Source: Dryas octopetala (lineage: Eukaryota; Streptophyta; Magnoliopsida; Rosales; Rosaceae). From it: DNA of 64,000 nucleotides. Of the stretch, positions 44,263-56,835 are shown one piece after another (the stretch's first letter is position 1; every line of letters starts with the position of its first letter). Location: contig OY992832.1 of assembly GCA_963921425.1 (NCBI GenBank), forward strand, positions 31,701,475 through 31,765,474, in the 5' to 3' direction. A program made the position numbers and the translations under genes. The notes beneath the pieces are model-generated. The model saw only the letters and a program-made list of their open reading frames with translations, searched no databases and was not told where the DNA came from.

Positions 44263-44636
44263 ATGACAAATTTTGCAATTTGGGATTTTGAAGTTGTGAG
44301 AGTCAAGGGAAGGGAAATGACAAGTGAGGGTGTTGGGCTTGGTGTGGCAATACGGGGGCTGACCAGAGAAGGGAGAAGGGAGAAGGTGGGAGTGGGAGGG
44401 TTTGTGGATTTTTTTTTTAAAGTTTCCTTTAGTTTTATTTTTATAATTATTTTTATTTTTTATTATTTTTTGGGTAAAGAGACATTTTTACCCCTCAAAA
44501 TTGATATTTTTTTACCAAAAATCCTTAATTGAGTAAACAAGAAACTTTTAGATCTTTAATTCGAACAAAGTGAATGTTTCATCTTCAACTGTAATACCCG
44601 TTATGAGTACTAAAATTATATATATATATATATATA

Positions 44637-45036
44637 CAGGCTCCTTCTTTTGAGGTATACCTCAACTTATTTATGTTGAGGTATACCCTATTAGGACTCA
44701 CATGAGTCGTTTTGTGTTGATCTGAACCGTTCATTTTTTACATCTATATTGATAGATCATCCTTGCAAAAAAATTAGCCAAATCGGAAATCATTTGCCTA
44801 TCTAACTTTGGTCGAATAAATGGACGAATCAAATATTTTCGATGAAACCGTCCATTTGTTTTATCAAAGTTAGATAGATAAATGATTTCCGATTTTACTA
44901 ATTTTTGCAAGGATGATCTATCAATGAAGATGATCCATGCGAACGGTTCAGATCAACACAAAACGACTCATGTGGGTCCTAATAGGGTATACCTCAACAT
45001 AAATAAGTTGAGGTATACCTCAATAGAAGGAGCCTG
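44637..45036. mobile_element. Palindromic MITE (400 bp)
   Basis: The left arm CAGGCTCCTTCTTTTGAGG... pairs with the right arm ending CCTCAATAGAAGGAGCCTG; the arms match for almost their full length (about 190 bases each). It is flanked by TA repeats, which hide the TSD. The core (GAACCGTTCATTTTT, TCGGAAATCATTT, GAATAAATGGAC) recurs at 61982-62392. Confidence 0.88.
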
Positions 45037-45594
45037 TATATATAATATATATATTATGGTTCAAAAATCTTTTTCCTGCTTTGGGTACATGTTTCTTAGA
45101 ACCTCCATGTGTCCATGTGTCGCACAATGCACACAAAACTTTACCTAAATTCAGGAATATCTTATAATAAACAACGGTGACCATAAAAGAGAGAATTAAA
45201 TTAGGGTAAATACCAGATAAACCCACTTCAGAGGCATGGATACCTGGTCGGCCCTTTGATAGTAAGTTTAAAACTTTTATTTCCTTTATTACCCTTTTGG
45301 CTGCTTATTCCTATACCATCACGTGAAGATCATATATGCAATATGCAAGAAGACAAATAAAACCATGTGCAATATGCAAGAAGACAAATGCCTTACTTCT
45401 ATCTCTGCCTACAAAAATAGCAAAACAAGAAGCCAAATACATGGGAAGAGTTGATATTGCACATGCAACAGTACAGTTGGTATTCCACAACAACATGAGA
45501 AGAGATGATATTACACAGCTGATTATCACGTGAAGAGAAAATATAAGAAAACAAAAACAGATATATCAATACCAATTCTTGTTGTAATACAACA

Positions 45595-46062
45595 TATATA
45601 AATAGGAGAAGCATTTCATTGATTAGATACGATTCCTCAAGTCATCAAATATCTTTTGTAATAGCTTTCAATTGTATCTCACATTTTGTATACACCACTT
45701 ATGCAATAAAATTTTCAGTTACCAATCCAATTTCCAAAAGCTCTCTATCTCTTTAGTTTGTATTTAAATTTAAATTTTTGGTTTGAACTAGAGGACTTCT
45801 AGTCCAAAATAGAGAAACACTACTATAAATATACTATTATTTTGTTAAACCGAGTCCTTATATTAGTCTTTAGAGCTCCTTAACTCTCCAAGAGCCTCTC
45901 TATTTCTTATTCTGTTGCTGTAAGGAAGGTCCCTGAGTTCCAGTCGCCATTATAGCCCGCGGTGTTGCGTGTAGTGTTCCATAATTGCTGTACCATACTT
46001 TACACAGTATCCAGACTGACAATTTCGAGACACTCTCGGTTAGCCATCTTTCTCTAAATATT
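45595..46062 (+). promoter_or_regulatory. Viral promoter and leader
   Basis: The TATA box TATATAAATAGG (45595-45606) is followed by a leader with an AATAAAATTTT polyadenylation-type signal near 45705, and then the primer site. Upstream, an AGACAAATxxxA-containing segment (about 45342-45390) is directly repeated. Caulimovirid promoters lie in this position relative to the primer site. Confidence 0.6.
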
Positions 46063-46075
46063 TGGTATCAGAGCC
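46063..46075 (+). promoter_or_regulatory. tRNA-Met primer-binding site of the endogenous caulimovirid
   Basis: TGGTATCAGAGCC matches the 3' end of initiator tRNA-Met, the primer of caulimovirid reverse transcription. It marks the conventional start of the viral map. Confidence 0.8.
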
Positions 46076-46518
46076 TTTTTTAACATTATAATTGTATGTT
46101 TATGTATAAAAGTATCTTGAGGACAAAAGTCATAATTACAACTGAAAAGAAAATTCAATTTTATTTGCATACCTTATCATACTATTACTAAAATTAAAGA
46201 AACATTATCAATTATTAATAGAAGTGTTAGATATAATAAAAGAAGAATAAAATATTACGAGGAACAATTATTATTACATAATCTTAGTAATCAAACTAGA
46301 ACTGATTATTATAATATTATAGAAATTAAGAACAGAAATTTAAGAGAATTAGAAAGAATAAAAGAATGGTTACAAGACACCTTAGCAATGAGGAGAGAAC
46401 AAGGAAGATTATGATAGATTACCTTAATCTAGAATTAAGTGAACATCAAAAGAAGTACTTAACTTTAGATCAAAATACTTTGCTTTGTAATTTTTCTAGC
46501 ACTTAATATAAACATATA

Positions 46519-47480
46519 GAGAAAATTACAATTTAGTACCTCAACTTTACATGTTGTTCCAATTTAGTACCCCAACTTTGAAAACTTGCAAAAAAATACC
46601 TCAACTTTCATTTTGTGTCAAAATAGTACATCTGTTAGTTTTTCTGTTAAATAAACCATTATCTGCTGACGTGGCATGGGTATTTTCGTCCTTTTCTCTA
46701 AATTTAAAAAATAATAATATTTTTTTAAAATTTTGAATACAAATTTTTTTAAAAAATAATTAAAAGAAAAAAATAATTTTTTTGGGGGAAATGGGCAAGG
46801 GAATGGTTGCGGGGGTTTGGGTGAGGGGGCTGGGTTGGGGTTGGGTAAGGGGGGGTGAGGGGGGCAAGGGGGATGATGGGTGGGGGCGGGCTAGGATGGC
46901 TGGGGGAGGGCTGGGTGGGGGCGGGAAGGGAAGGGAAGGGGAGGGGAGGGGCTGGGGCTGGGGCTGGGGGAAGGGTGTGTGACGGGGGTTGGGGCTGGGG
47001 GGTGCGACGGGGCTGGGGGTAGGGGAGGGAGTGCGACGAGACTAGGGTGGGGGGGGGGGGAGGGGTGGGTCGGGCAGGGAGAGGGGGAGGGGGTGGAGGT
47101 GGGCTGTGGAGGAGGGGAGGGCAGGGGGCAGGTCGGGTAGGCTGGGGGCTGGGTGGGGGCGGGGAGGGTAGTTCTGCGTGGGTATGGGTGGGGAAGGAGG
47201 AGGGAAAATGTTATTTTTATTTTATGAATTTTTTTTTTTAATAATTAAAAAAAAAAATTGTATTCAAAAATTTTAAAAAATATTATTATTTTTTAAATTT
47301 GGGAAAAAAGATGAAAATGTCTCTGCTACGTCAGCATATAATGATTTATTTGACAGAAAAACTAATGGAGGTACTCTTTTGAAACAAAATGAAAGTTAAG
47401 GTACTTTTTTGCAAGTTTTCAAAGTTGGGTACTAAATTGAAACAACATGTAAAGTTGAGGTACTAAATTGTAATTTGCTC
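46519..47480. mobile_element. Mutator-like non-autonomous element in the viral copy (962 bp)
   Basis: The ends GAGAAAATTACAATTTAG and (inverted) GAGCAAATTACAATTTAG start inverted repeats of well over 100 bases. The perfect 9-bp TSD AAACATATA is at 46510-46518 and 47481-47489. The interior is an extremely G-rich block (46783-47199). Confidence 0.93.
46783..47199 (+). repeat. Strand-asymmetric G-rich block
   Basis: About 415 bases dominated by runs of three to ten G separated by short spacers (GGGGCTGGGGCTGGGG and similar). It is likely to form G-quadruplexes on the plus strand. Frames across it are glycine-rich artefacts. Confidence 0.9.
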
Positions 47481-48300
47481 AAACATATATTACATAATAA
47501 AGATCAACATATAGAAAATAGTATTGTAGACTTAATAATTAATTTATCACAAAATATTAAGTTAGAACAAAATAAACAAAATCAGTTAATTGAACTTTTA
47601 ACACAAAATCAAGAAAAGAACTCTATTACTGTTATAAGAAAAAAATTTAGATTATATTACTAAACAATTAGAAGAAAATAATAAAAATATACAGAATTTC
47701 CCTGTTGTTATATATTAATTTAAAAAACAAGTACAACAAATTCAATTAGTACAAAAGAATTTAGTAGAATAAGTAGATTTATTACATAAAAAAATAAATA
47801 AGTTACTAAATTAAATGCAAAGTACAAAAACTAGTACAAAATATATAGAAGTCTTTCAAACAATTCAAGAAATAGAATCAAATACAACACCTGTTGGAAT
47901 TTCATATTATACATCTAGTATCTCAAACCAGCATATACTTATTAGACAAAACAATTTTATAATTAAACTTCTAGTAAACATATTAAAAAAATTAGAAAGT
48001 CTTGAAGAACAAATAGTAGATATACATAAGACCTTAGCATATCATAAAGCTACACTACCTTCAGAATTAATACAAAAATTAGAAGGATTAACTTTAAGAA
48101 AATTAAAGTTAATCCTTTAAGAAAAACATAAACAAAATATAAGAAAATTAATCCTTTTAATAATACTAAATGAAATTATTCAGAAGAAAAGGCAAAGAAG
48201 TGGTCAAAACCGAATATATATACCTAATATAAATAGAAGCACAAGAATTTCTTAGATCAGGATTTGAAAACACACAAAAACATAAGAACTCATTATATCA

Positions 48301-49320
48301 TTAAGGAATGCTAGAAAGTAAGAAAAACATAATTAGTAGTATTAGGCAACAAGAAATTAGTTGTATAGATAAAGAAGTAATATTATATTTATTAAGTCCA
48401 TAAGCAACTAAAGAACTTAGAAAACAACAATATAGATTAATACATGTAGGAGCAATACTTGTAAGAATAGCCCGGATTAGCAAGAGCACAAGTAGGAACT
48501 AAAGCATTAGTATATATTTATGATGATAGATAGAAAAATCATGAACAAGCTGCCATAGCTACAGTTCAAGTAGATCTTAAAAAAAAACTTAGCAATAGTA
48601 GGATATATACCTAATTTTCCAATGAAAATCAATGAATTTAGCCAACATATAAAAGTAAGTATAAGAACAAAAAATTATAATATGAAAGGTGAATATAAAA
48701 ACTTAAGTGTAAGTTTAATGTATATAGGAAAAGTAACAGATAAAATAAATTATAAATTTAATTTAGAATTTCAAGATTTAATAAAAAAGTTTGGAAGTAA
48801 ACATGTTAATATGATAGAAGAAGCAAGACCAGTAGATAATAGTTTTTTAGAAAGAACTGAATGAACATTACCTAATTTAAAACTTACAGCAAATAATAGG
48901 CAACCTATAAAAGCTCAAATATATGAACATTCTGATGGAATAGCAGCAATAAGATTTTCAAATTATAAACAAATAGAAAATAATGATATAGAAAGTGAAC
49001 TTGAAGAACAAATACATATGACTTTTGATAATATAGAACAAAATTTAATAGAAGCTAATTTAGATCATATAATGGATAAAATGATAGATGATATAGATAA
49101 TTTAACTGAAGAAGAATATTTAAATAAATACAAAACTTATGATTTAGGTTTACATAAAAAGAATGATGAAGAACTAGTAATACTTATTCTTGAATTAAGA
49201 CTAGAACATATCTTAGGAAGTAATGAATATAATCATTTACTTGAACAAATAGAAGAATGTAATTCAGCAGAAGAAACGGGAGACTCAGGAATGAGTTATC
49301 AATTAAAATTCAAAAACATC
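48301..49320 (+). pseudogene. Caulimovirid movement-protein-like region
   Basis: The frame shows 30K-type movement protein features: an HVGAI-type strand, a TKALVYIYDDR-like strand and a following GYIPNF segment. Frames 48622-48864 and 49018-49323 are open, with stops and a frameshift near 48400-48580 and near 48862. Movement proteins of this group dilate plasmodesmata for cell-to-cell spread. This copy is inactive. Confidence 0.6.
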
Positions 49321-49339
49321 TAGATTATAACAAAAAAGA

Positions 49340-50526
49340 ATATCTAGAACAAATGAACCATATAGAGAACATGCAAATGCAACTGAACAAAATTTTATAA
49401 GACATAAAAAGAACAGAATACCATATACACCAGGTATTAGAGAAATAAATTTAGCAGGAAACATTTTAAACTTAGATAAAACAGACCCCCAAGATTGGGA
49501 AAAAACTATAGAAATTTGGGAAAAAGGATGTTTACATGCATCAATAATGTTAGACTTTAGTACAAATAAAGAAATGTTAGATTATTTTAAATATACATTA
49601 GATAGAATAGTTTTGATTTCTTTCAAAATTGAAAAGTAAAACAACCAGTAGAATATAATAATGCAATGCAAAATTTTAACATAACAGATTTTATAACTTC
49701 AGTTAAAACATAATTTTTAGATTAAAATAGATTAGATATAAGAAGTACACGAACAAATTAGAGCAATTAGAAATTTAGAACAATTACAAATTTGTGATTT
49801 ACAATATATAGGAGATTATACTACAGATTTTTTCAAATATTTAGGAAGAACATGTAGAATTAATGACCTTAATTTATTAGACACTTATATAACAAAAATA
49901 AAAGGACCTATAGGCGAAAGAATATGAATTGAATGGCAAAAACATCCAAAGAAAATATAACCATTAATAGATAAATCATAAACATTTAGGAAAAGAAAAT
50001 ATTTACCAAAACATTATAGAAAAAGAACATATAAACCTTGGATTAGGAAATATAAAACACCAAAAGATAAAAATAAATGTAAATGTTATTTATGTGGTGA
50101 AATAGGACATATAAGACCACAATGCCCTAAAAAAGAAAAAATTAATAGAGAAAAAGTACAAATAATTGAACAATTTAATTTAGAACAAGATGCAGATTTA
50201 GAATCTGTATATAGTTTAGATGATTTTAGTGATAATGAAAGTATTTATAGTATTAATATGTGTAGTTCTAATTCTGATTCGGAAGAAGAAGAAGAAGAAC
50301 CCTTAGAAAATTTTGAAAACTTTGAAAAAGATTTTAACAGTGTTTTAATAGAAGAAGAAGAACAATATATTTATAATAAAATTGGATGGCCAACTAATTA
50401 TATAAAATATAATAAAAAAATAATTCAACATTATAGAGGTAATATAACTAACAAAGTTTATTATAAGTTATGTTATAACAAACCAATTGAAACAAATTCA
50501 TTAGAAATAAGTAGACATAAAACATA
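49340..50526 (+). pseudogene. Capsid-type region with CCHC zinc knuckle
   Basis: A lysine/arginine-rich stretch (about 49970-50080) precedes a CX2CX4HX4C knuckle at 50084-50125, then an acidic tail of glutamate runs (50258-50360). The knuckle is the nucleic-acid-binding hallmark of caulimovirid capsid proteins. Stops near 49640, 49710 and 49925 break the frame. Confidence 0.7.
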
Positions 50527-50559
50527 ACAAATATAGATACTAAAAACACTAAAATTATT

Positions 50560-51350
50560 TCGTTACTAACCATAAATTGTGAATTAGAATTTTCAAAAGA
50601 ACATAGAATACAAACAAAAGTAACTTAGTTTAATACAGAAGCAGTAGTATTAACACATTACATAAATAATATACCAATTAGAATAGAAGGACAACAAATT
50701 AGCTTACCAATGACATTAATCTCACCAGTAGGATCATATACATTTATTATAGGACTTAATTTTCTAAAAAGCTTACAAGGAGGATTTTATACACTCCTTT
50801 AGGAATTACATTTTTTAAGAAAATAATAACAATAGTAGATTAAAGTATCCCTCCTAACACTCATCATAGTATTAGTCTTGAAGAACCTCAAAATTTAGAA
50901 CCTATAGAACATACAGAAGATACTGATAAATTAAAATATTTGATGAAGAAATATTTGAACACTCATATCCATCACTAGAATTTATAATACCACTAGAGAT
51001 TTTTCATTTAGAAAGACCTAGAACACTAGAAGAATTGTTACAACTAGCTAAACAAACAAGAATTATAGGAGAAGATCCTCGGAAACATTGGAACAAAAAT
51101 AAAATAATAGCAAAATTAGATATAATAGATTTAGACCTAACAATTAAAATAGCTGATTGTCTATGTAATTTAATAGATAAACAAGAATTTGAAAAACAAA
51201 TTAGAGAGTTATTAAATTTAAAAGTAATCAAACCTTCAAAATCTAGACATAGATCAACATCATTTAAAGTTAGAAACCATTCAGAAATAAAAAGAGGAAA
51301 GCTAGAATTATGTATAATTATAGAAGATTAAATGATAATACATATGAGGA
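50560..51350 (+). pseudogene. Viral protease region and start of reverse transcriptase
   Basis: A retropepsin-like segment has a downstream IIGLNFL motif (about 50752-50772). The expected DTG active-site position appears as Asn-Thr-Glu (about 50632), which would inactivate it. The start of the reverse transcriptase (open frame 51035-51331) follows and is cut by the Mutator-like insertion at 51360. Confidence 0.6.
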
Positions 51351-51359
51351 TAGTTATAA

Positions 51360-53013
51360 TAGTCCTAATTTTAAACCCCCTAATCACCTAAAAAAATTTG
51401 CCTAAACCTCCACCTATCTAGAAACTCTTTCAAAACCCCCTATAACTTATAATCCTAAATTACCCTTCTGACGCGCGCTGACATCACTGTAACTGAATTT
51501 TGGTGATACTGTTTTTTTTTTTTTTTTTTGGAATTGAAGTTTTTGCTAAAACTCAATATTTCGCTAAAACTAAAATCAAACACTGAAATTGAATTTCATT
51601 ACACTAAAACTGAATTTCAAGAATTCAGTTACACTGAAATTGAATTTCAAGAATTCAATTACATTGAAACTGAATTTCATAAATTCGGTTACACTAAATT
51701 GAAGAATTCAGTTATAAATTCACTTACTGAAACAGAATTAAGTGATGAAACAATTACACCTTGACTAAAATGCAATTACACCTTAATTAAAAAACAATTA
51801 CACCTTCACTAAAATAGTTACACCGGCCTTTACTGAATTCCGTTTCACTAAAAAGAACATAGCAACCTTATCAAAAAAAAAAAAAAAAACAACAATACAA
51901 CAAGCCATCGAGATGAGAGAAGTAGCCAACACAACAAGCCATCGATGTGAGCCTATCAAACAACTATGGACTAAATTTAATTTCAGTCTGAATTCAATCT
52001 CAGTATATTCAGTTTCATTGCATTCATTAAATTCAAATTTAGTTCACTGAATGCACTGAAACTGAATTTAGTGAAACTGAAACCCTAGACAACGTCGTCC
52101 GATAACCTCATGCGCAACGAGTACATGACAGTCGCCACTGCCTCATTCTGTTTCTACCTGCAAATTTGATTCATTATATTTCATAACCATAATTTCATTC
52201 AAAATTCATTTAAAACTCATGTTTCACGAACTGAAACTGTTTAATCAATAAATGAAGTAAATTTGTATATACTTATAAATCAATTAAAAAACCCACATTT
52301 CTATCCGATTAATAACAAATTCAATTAAAACAGATTCACAAATTATACATTTCACAAACAGATTCATAAATCAATTTCAAATTAGGGTTTTCAAATTAGG
52401 GCTTTTGAAATTCAATGCAATTGAACCAAAATTTTTATACCAGTAGAGAGAGACTGTCAAGGGGAGAAGAATGAGACCGGAACCACTTCAATTCGTCGTC
52501 GGAATCGCCGGCAACGGCGGCGATAAGTCTTAGACCTTCTCGGCGTCGATTCGCCGTCCACGGTGGTCAGTTGGAGAATCGGAGACCACCATCACACTCA
52601 CCACGTCGAGAGGAAGCTTTTGGAAGTGGAAAGTGACTGTGACGTCGCTGGAATCGTGAAGTCACCGTCGGAGATGACGATCGGACTTCGGGCTGCATTT
52701 GGGTTTCTGTGGATTTTATGGGAAAGAAAAAGCCATGGATTTATAGAGGAGGAAGAGGCGAGAAGAACGCAACTGGTCCGACACCTCGTGGTCGCCAGAA
52801 TTGACTGATCACCGGCGAGGGTGCTCGGGTTTGCCTAGACCGATCCGGCGTCGATGTTATGTTTCGCGAAGAGTGGAGGGCAAGGAGAGGAAGAAGAAGG
52901 AGAGGCGAGTGTGATGGGACTGGTCTCGCTGGCAACCGTCGCCAGACGGCGGCGCACGCGCCGGCGACAGCAGCGGGGAGAGAGAGAACGCAGAGGGGAG
53001 AAGAGGCACTAGA

Positions 53014-53052
<39 letters not shown>

Positions 53053-53250
53053 ACCTATAAATTGAAAATGAAAAAAAAGGGGTAAAACTGGAAAATTAAA
53101 AGATGGGGAGTCAAACTTGGTTGGGTATTAGTTGACTAGGGGGTTTAGGAAAATATTAAGTGTAAGATTGGGGGTTATAGGAGAGGTAGATTTTGGGTGG
53201 AGGTTATGAGAGATTTTATCTTTAACTAGGGGGTTTATAATTATTAACAT
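51360..53250. mobile_element. Mutator-like element with GC-rich captured-looking interior (1891 bp)
   Basis: The perfect 9-bp TSD TAGTTATAA is at 51351-51359 and 53251-53259. Ends are TAGTCCTAATTTTAAACCCC and (inverted) ATGTTAATAATTATAAACCC, continuing with CCCTAATCACC/CCCTAGTTAAAG. The interior has degenerate repeats of GAATTTCAAGAATTCAGTTA (51560-51720) and a GC-rich block (52440-53020) unlike the flanks, with a GA microsatellite at 53018-53050. The block may be captured host sequence but no gene was recognised. Confidence 0.9.
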
Positions 53251-53259
53251 TAGTTATAA

Positions 53260-54345
53260 ACTTCCTAATAAAGATGAACTAATAGATAAAATACAAGATA
53301 GTAAATATTTTAGTAAATTTGATTGTAAATCAGGATTTTGGCAAATTAGATTAGCACCAGAATCAATTGAGTAAACAGCTTTCACTTGTCGAGAAGGACA
53401 TTTCGAATAGCTTGTCATGTCATTTGGATTAAAAAACACTCCATCTATTTTTAAAAAAAAAATGAATCAAATATTTAAGAAATATAATTCTTTTTATAGT
53501 GTATATGTAGATGATATTCTTATACATAGTAAAAATAAAAATGAACATAGGAAACATCTAGAAATTATTCTGCAAGAATTTTTTGATACTGATATTATCA
53601 TTAGTAAAAACAAAATTGAATTAGAAAAACAAGATATAGAATTTTTATGAATGTATATTAAATCAGGAGCAATTGAATTATAAGAACATATAACTAAGAA
53701 AGTGTTAGAATTTCCAGATAAATTAGAAGTTATGAAACAATTACAAGCATTTTTAGGATTATTAAATTATGCTAGAAATTATATTCCTAACTTAGGTAGA
53801 AAAATAGTTGTACTTCATAGTAAAACAAGTAAAATTGGACAAAGGTATTTTAATAGTGAAGATATTAAAATAGTGCAAGAAATTAAAATGAAATAACAAA
53901 ATTACAGTCTTTAGTATTACCTTTAGAAAATAGTTATAAAATAGTTGAAATAGATGCCTCAACTATAGGATGTGCAGAAATATTATATCAAAAGAATAAT
54001 AAAGAATCCCCAAAATCTGAAGAATAAGTTTGTAGATATACTTCAGGTAAATTTGGAGAACAACAAGCTAGATTACCAGCAACTGACTTAGAAATATTAT
54101 GAATAATTAATTCAATTGAATCATTTTCTTTATTCTTACATAATGAAATATTTACAATTAAAACTAATTGTCAAAATATTGTTTCTCATTATAATAAAAT
54201 TAAGACTAATAAACAAGCAGCCCGAAGATGAGTTTTATTTGTTGATACTATTACATGAAGATGATTAATTTAAACCAGTATTTGAACATATTAAAGGTTC
54301 AAATAACACATTAGCTGATATTCTTTCACGCATTATCCAATAACA
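53260..54345 (+). pseudogene. Viral reverse transcriptase and RNase H, disrupted
   Basis: The reverse transcriptase resumes after the transposon, with a GFWQIRL-type motif (near 53335), the FGLKNTP motif (53420) and the YVDD catalytic site (about 53506-53517). RNase H follows with an EIDAS motif (about 53950) and an ATDLE motif (near 54080), ending LADILSR near 54320. Stops lie near 53371, 53410, 53649, 53681, 53895 and 54028. Similarity is to pararetroviral rather than copia polymerases. Confidence 0.85.
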
Positions 54346-54349
54346 GGTA

Positions 54350-54963
54350 TGGATTTCTTTGGATCATCTTCTAGTCAAAGAGCATTTGGTGGTTATCCAC
54401 AGAACAATAATATAGTAAGAGTAACAGCTGGTTTTACAGAGAACATAAATTTTATGTTTAATGCTATTCGTATTTAAGCTGTTAGAAATCAAAAGTTTCA
54501 ATATCAAACAAATTCTTTAGTAGATGAAAAAGAAAAAGTTTTATTGGACAATTTTTGGAGTGTCTAGTAAAAACTGCTCATGAAAAATTAATAAGAGCAT
54601 TAGAACAATATTTTTTGCAAAAGAACTTTTTTATAAAACAATTACAAAACCAGTTTTTAACCTTACAAATAAACTTTTTTGGGCTAAATAATAACCATAA
54701 AGAGCTTTTAAGACAATTTCATGTGTTGAATTTACAGAATCAAGAACTTATTAGCATGAGCAATAGCTCTTTTGAGCAAACTAAACAAAAGGCTATTGTG
54801 CCACTAATATCTATAAATGAAATAATTAAAGGCAATATAACGTCTTCACAAGAGGTTAATAAACCCACAGAACTTAATGATTAACTTAGTTTTGAAGAAC
54901 TTGATAAAGCAATTACTAGTCAACAGGCTAATAAGCCAATAATAAATATATCTTTAGAAGAGA
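54350..54963 (+). pseudogene. Downstream viral frame, part 1
   Basis: An open stretch 54555-54884 encodes a Gln/Asn/Leu-rich segment, probably coiled coil. It is cut by the CACTA insertion at 54964 and continues at 56836. It lies 3' of RNase H, where tungro-like or florendo-like caulimovirids have an additional gene. I do not recognise a function. Confidence 0.45.
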
Positions 54964-56832
54964 CACTACAACAAAAAGGGGCTTATACCACAGTTGTATT
55001 TGCCACTGCCTAAATCCAATGGCAAATAATATGTCATAACCCACAGGTAAATAGTTAGCTATGGTGATTAAGTAAAAAACCACAGACTGACTATAGCAAA
55101 TAGCTATAAAGCCACTGCCGCGTGTGGTTTTTACAATATTGACTACAGTGCTAGTGGTATTTAATCCATTGTGTCAGTCATAAGTTCAGCTTTATGACCG
55201 AAACACTGTTGCATAGAGAAGTTCCCACGCCTTTTGTCACAGACCCAGTTGCAAATGAGTTCCAAATCAATCCTTTTGTCAAATAATATTCAATGTTCTG
55301 ACAAAAAATTTTGCATAGAAAATACCCCACGCTTAACTCACTATCCCGATGGGACCTCAAATAATTACTTTCGATAAAAAATTCAAGTTAAAAATAATAT
55401 TAACCAAAGACACTAAAAATTCAAGTTTTCCCCCCCATAAAAATTCAACCATCTCCATATCTAACTGTAGATCTCTTTGTAGACTCATTTCTCTCTTTCT
55501 CCTCAAATCCTATTCTTTCTGTACAAATTGTCACTCCCATCTTTTTCTGAGTCTCCCCCTTCTCTCACGCAACTTAGCAGAACCAAAGAAAAATATATGG
55601 GCTTTACCCTTTCCAAAACCCAACACGCGCCAGAGAGCTTCAAGAAAGAAAGAGCATACATCTTGAAGAAAGATAAGGGGTTGAAGAAATGAGAAACCCA
55701 GAGGCAGTGCATTGCCACCGCTCTGCTGGATATATTCCATGGAGACAGCGCTGGTCCCCATGGGACCAGAATGCTTCGATCTCCAAAACCCCAGTGGAAT
55801 CGCCACCACCTGACGCTGGGAACCCGGAGAACGCGTGTCACGCGCCTCCCTCTAAAAGACTTTATGGCGCTACTCTGTCACTTACGGCCGGTGACCTATC
55901 GCCCCTCTCTGCGCGCCTTGAACTATCACTTGTTGTTGGTTTTGTTTATGTATAGTATTGTGGCGGTACAAGTTTTCTCATAGTTTTTTTTTTCATTTAT
56001 GTATTACCTCCTAGATTTACTTGTGTCCACTGCCTATTTATCTTTGGGTCGTTGTAAATCTTCCAGTTTCCCCCCTTAATTTGATTGTTTTATTCAAATA
56101 TTTTGTGTTTTTTTTTTTGTGAGAAATCTCTTTTGTGTGTTGGTGAATGGGTTGTTGATTGAAACATATTGAAGCTTGAACATTGTGAGAAATCTCTTTT
56201 ATGTTTTGGTGAAAGGGTTGTTAATTGAAACATATTGAAGCTTGAATAGTGAAACTAGTTTGGTTATGTGTTTTATTATGTGTGTATTATATGATTGTAA
56301 TGATGCTTTTGACCATAGATAGAGATCATGGAGTTTTAAGTGGTGTTGGTGAAGGGGTTGTTGGGCCTGGTGTTGTTGGGAAGAAATTTGATCTGAGGAA
56401 GATGATTGAAGAACCTGACTTATCTGATCGAGTTCCAAATTTCCAAATAATTTTAAAATGTAAAATCTATATGGAAATATATAGATCTATGGGATAAAAA
56501 ACTAAAAAGCAATAAGGAGCAATATATCACTGGGTATGGGCTGTGGTATATAAAGCTAACATGACTACTATTGTGCATTTAATGGACAAATGCCGGCCTG
56601 CAAATTCGCAAGGAAGTTGTGTCAGGCAAGAAGCAGTGGGGATGTGTGCATAACAAATACCACAGTCAATTTCCGGTGGTATTTCACTTTTCGATACACC
56701 CGCAAGGACCACTGATGTCCTTTCTGTGGCATGTCTGTGGTATATACTCAAAATACCACACAGGGTCAGTGGTTTTTGTGCAAATACACCACTGATAATG
56801 GGGAGTGGTATAAGACCAATTTTCTTGTAGTG
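54964..56832. mobile_element. Non-autonomous CACTA (En/Spm) element (1869 bp)
   Basis: The left end CACTACAACAAAAAGGGG and right end (inverted) CACTACAAGAAAATTGG are classic CACTA termini, with the 3-bp TSD AGA on both sides (54961-54963 and 56833-56835). Subterminal motifs such as CTTATACCAC and ACCACTG recur in both orientations. No transposase is present. The unit 56166-56200 is repeated at 56205-56245. Confidence 0.93.
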
Positions 56833-56835
56833 AGA

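Larger units (their letters stand above)
39534..44617. mobile_element. Long-TIR, Mutator-like element with captured gene fragment (host of a nested hAT)
   Basis: The left arm (about 39534-39935) and the inverted right arm (about 44340-44617) match over at least 150 bases, with shared ACAGTTGAAGATG, ATCAATTTTGAGGGG and TTTTTGGT stretches and then GAGGGTTTGTGGATTT. The outermost boundary is uncertain because the right flank is a TA microsatellite, and no TSD was defined. Without the nested hAT the element is about 1.5 kb. Its interior carries a disrupted ITPK fragment (43981-44262), as expected of a Pack-MULE. Confidence 0.7.
46150..48120 (+). pseudogene. Viral upstream frames (ORF1/ORF2-like), split by a transposon
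   Basis: Virus-like AT-rich coding sequence occupies 46150-46518 and resumes at 47490 after the Mutator insertion. The best frame, 47815-48120 (101 codons), has a long heptad-like stretch rich in Leu, Ile, Glu and Lys that looks coiled coil, as in virion-associated proteins of the family. Several stops precede it. Assignment is by position and composition only. Confidence 0.45.

Noticed and set aside
46782-47241. Glycine/tryptophan-rich frames
   Set aside because: Translation of the G-rich block within a Mutator-like element.
55503-55955. Overlapping frames of 88-112 codons on both strands
   Set aside because: They lie inside the CACTA element, match no transposase and overlap one another in several frames.
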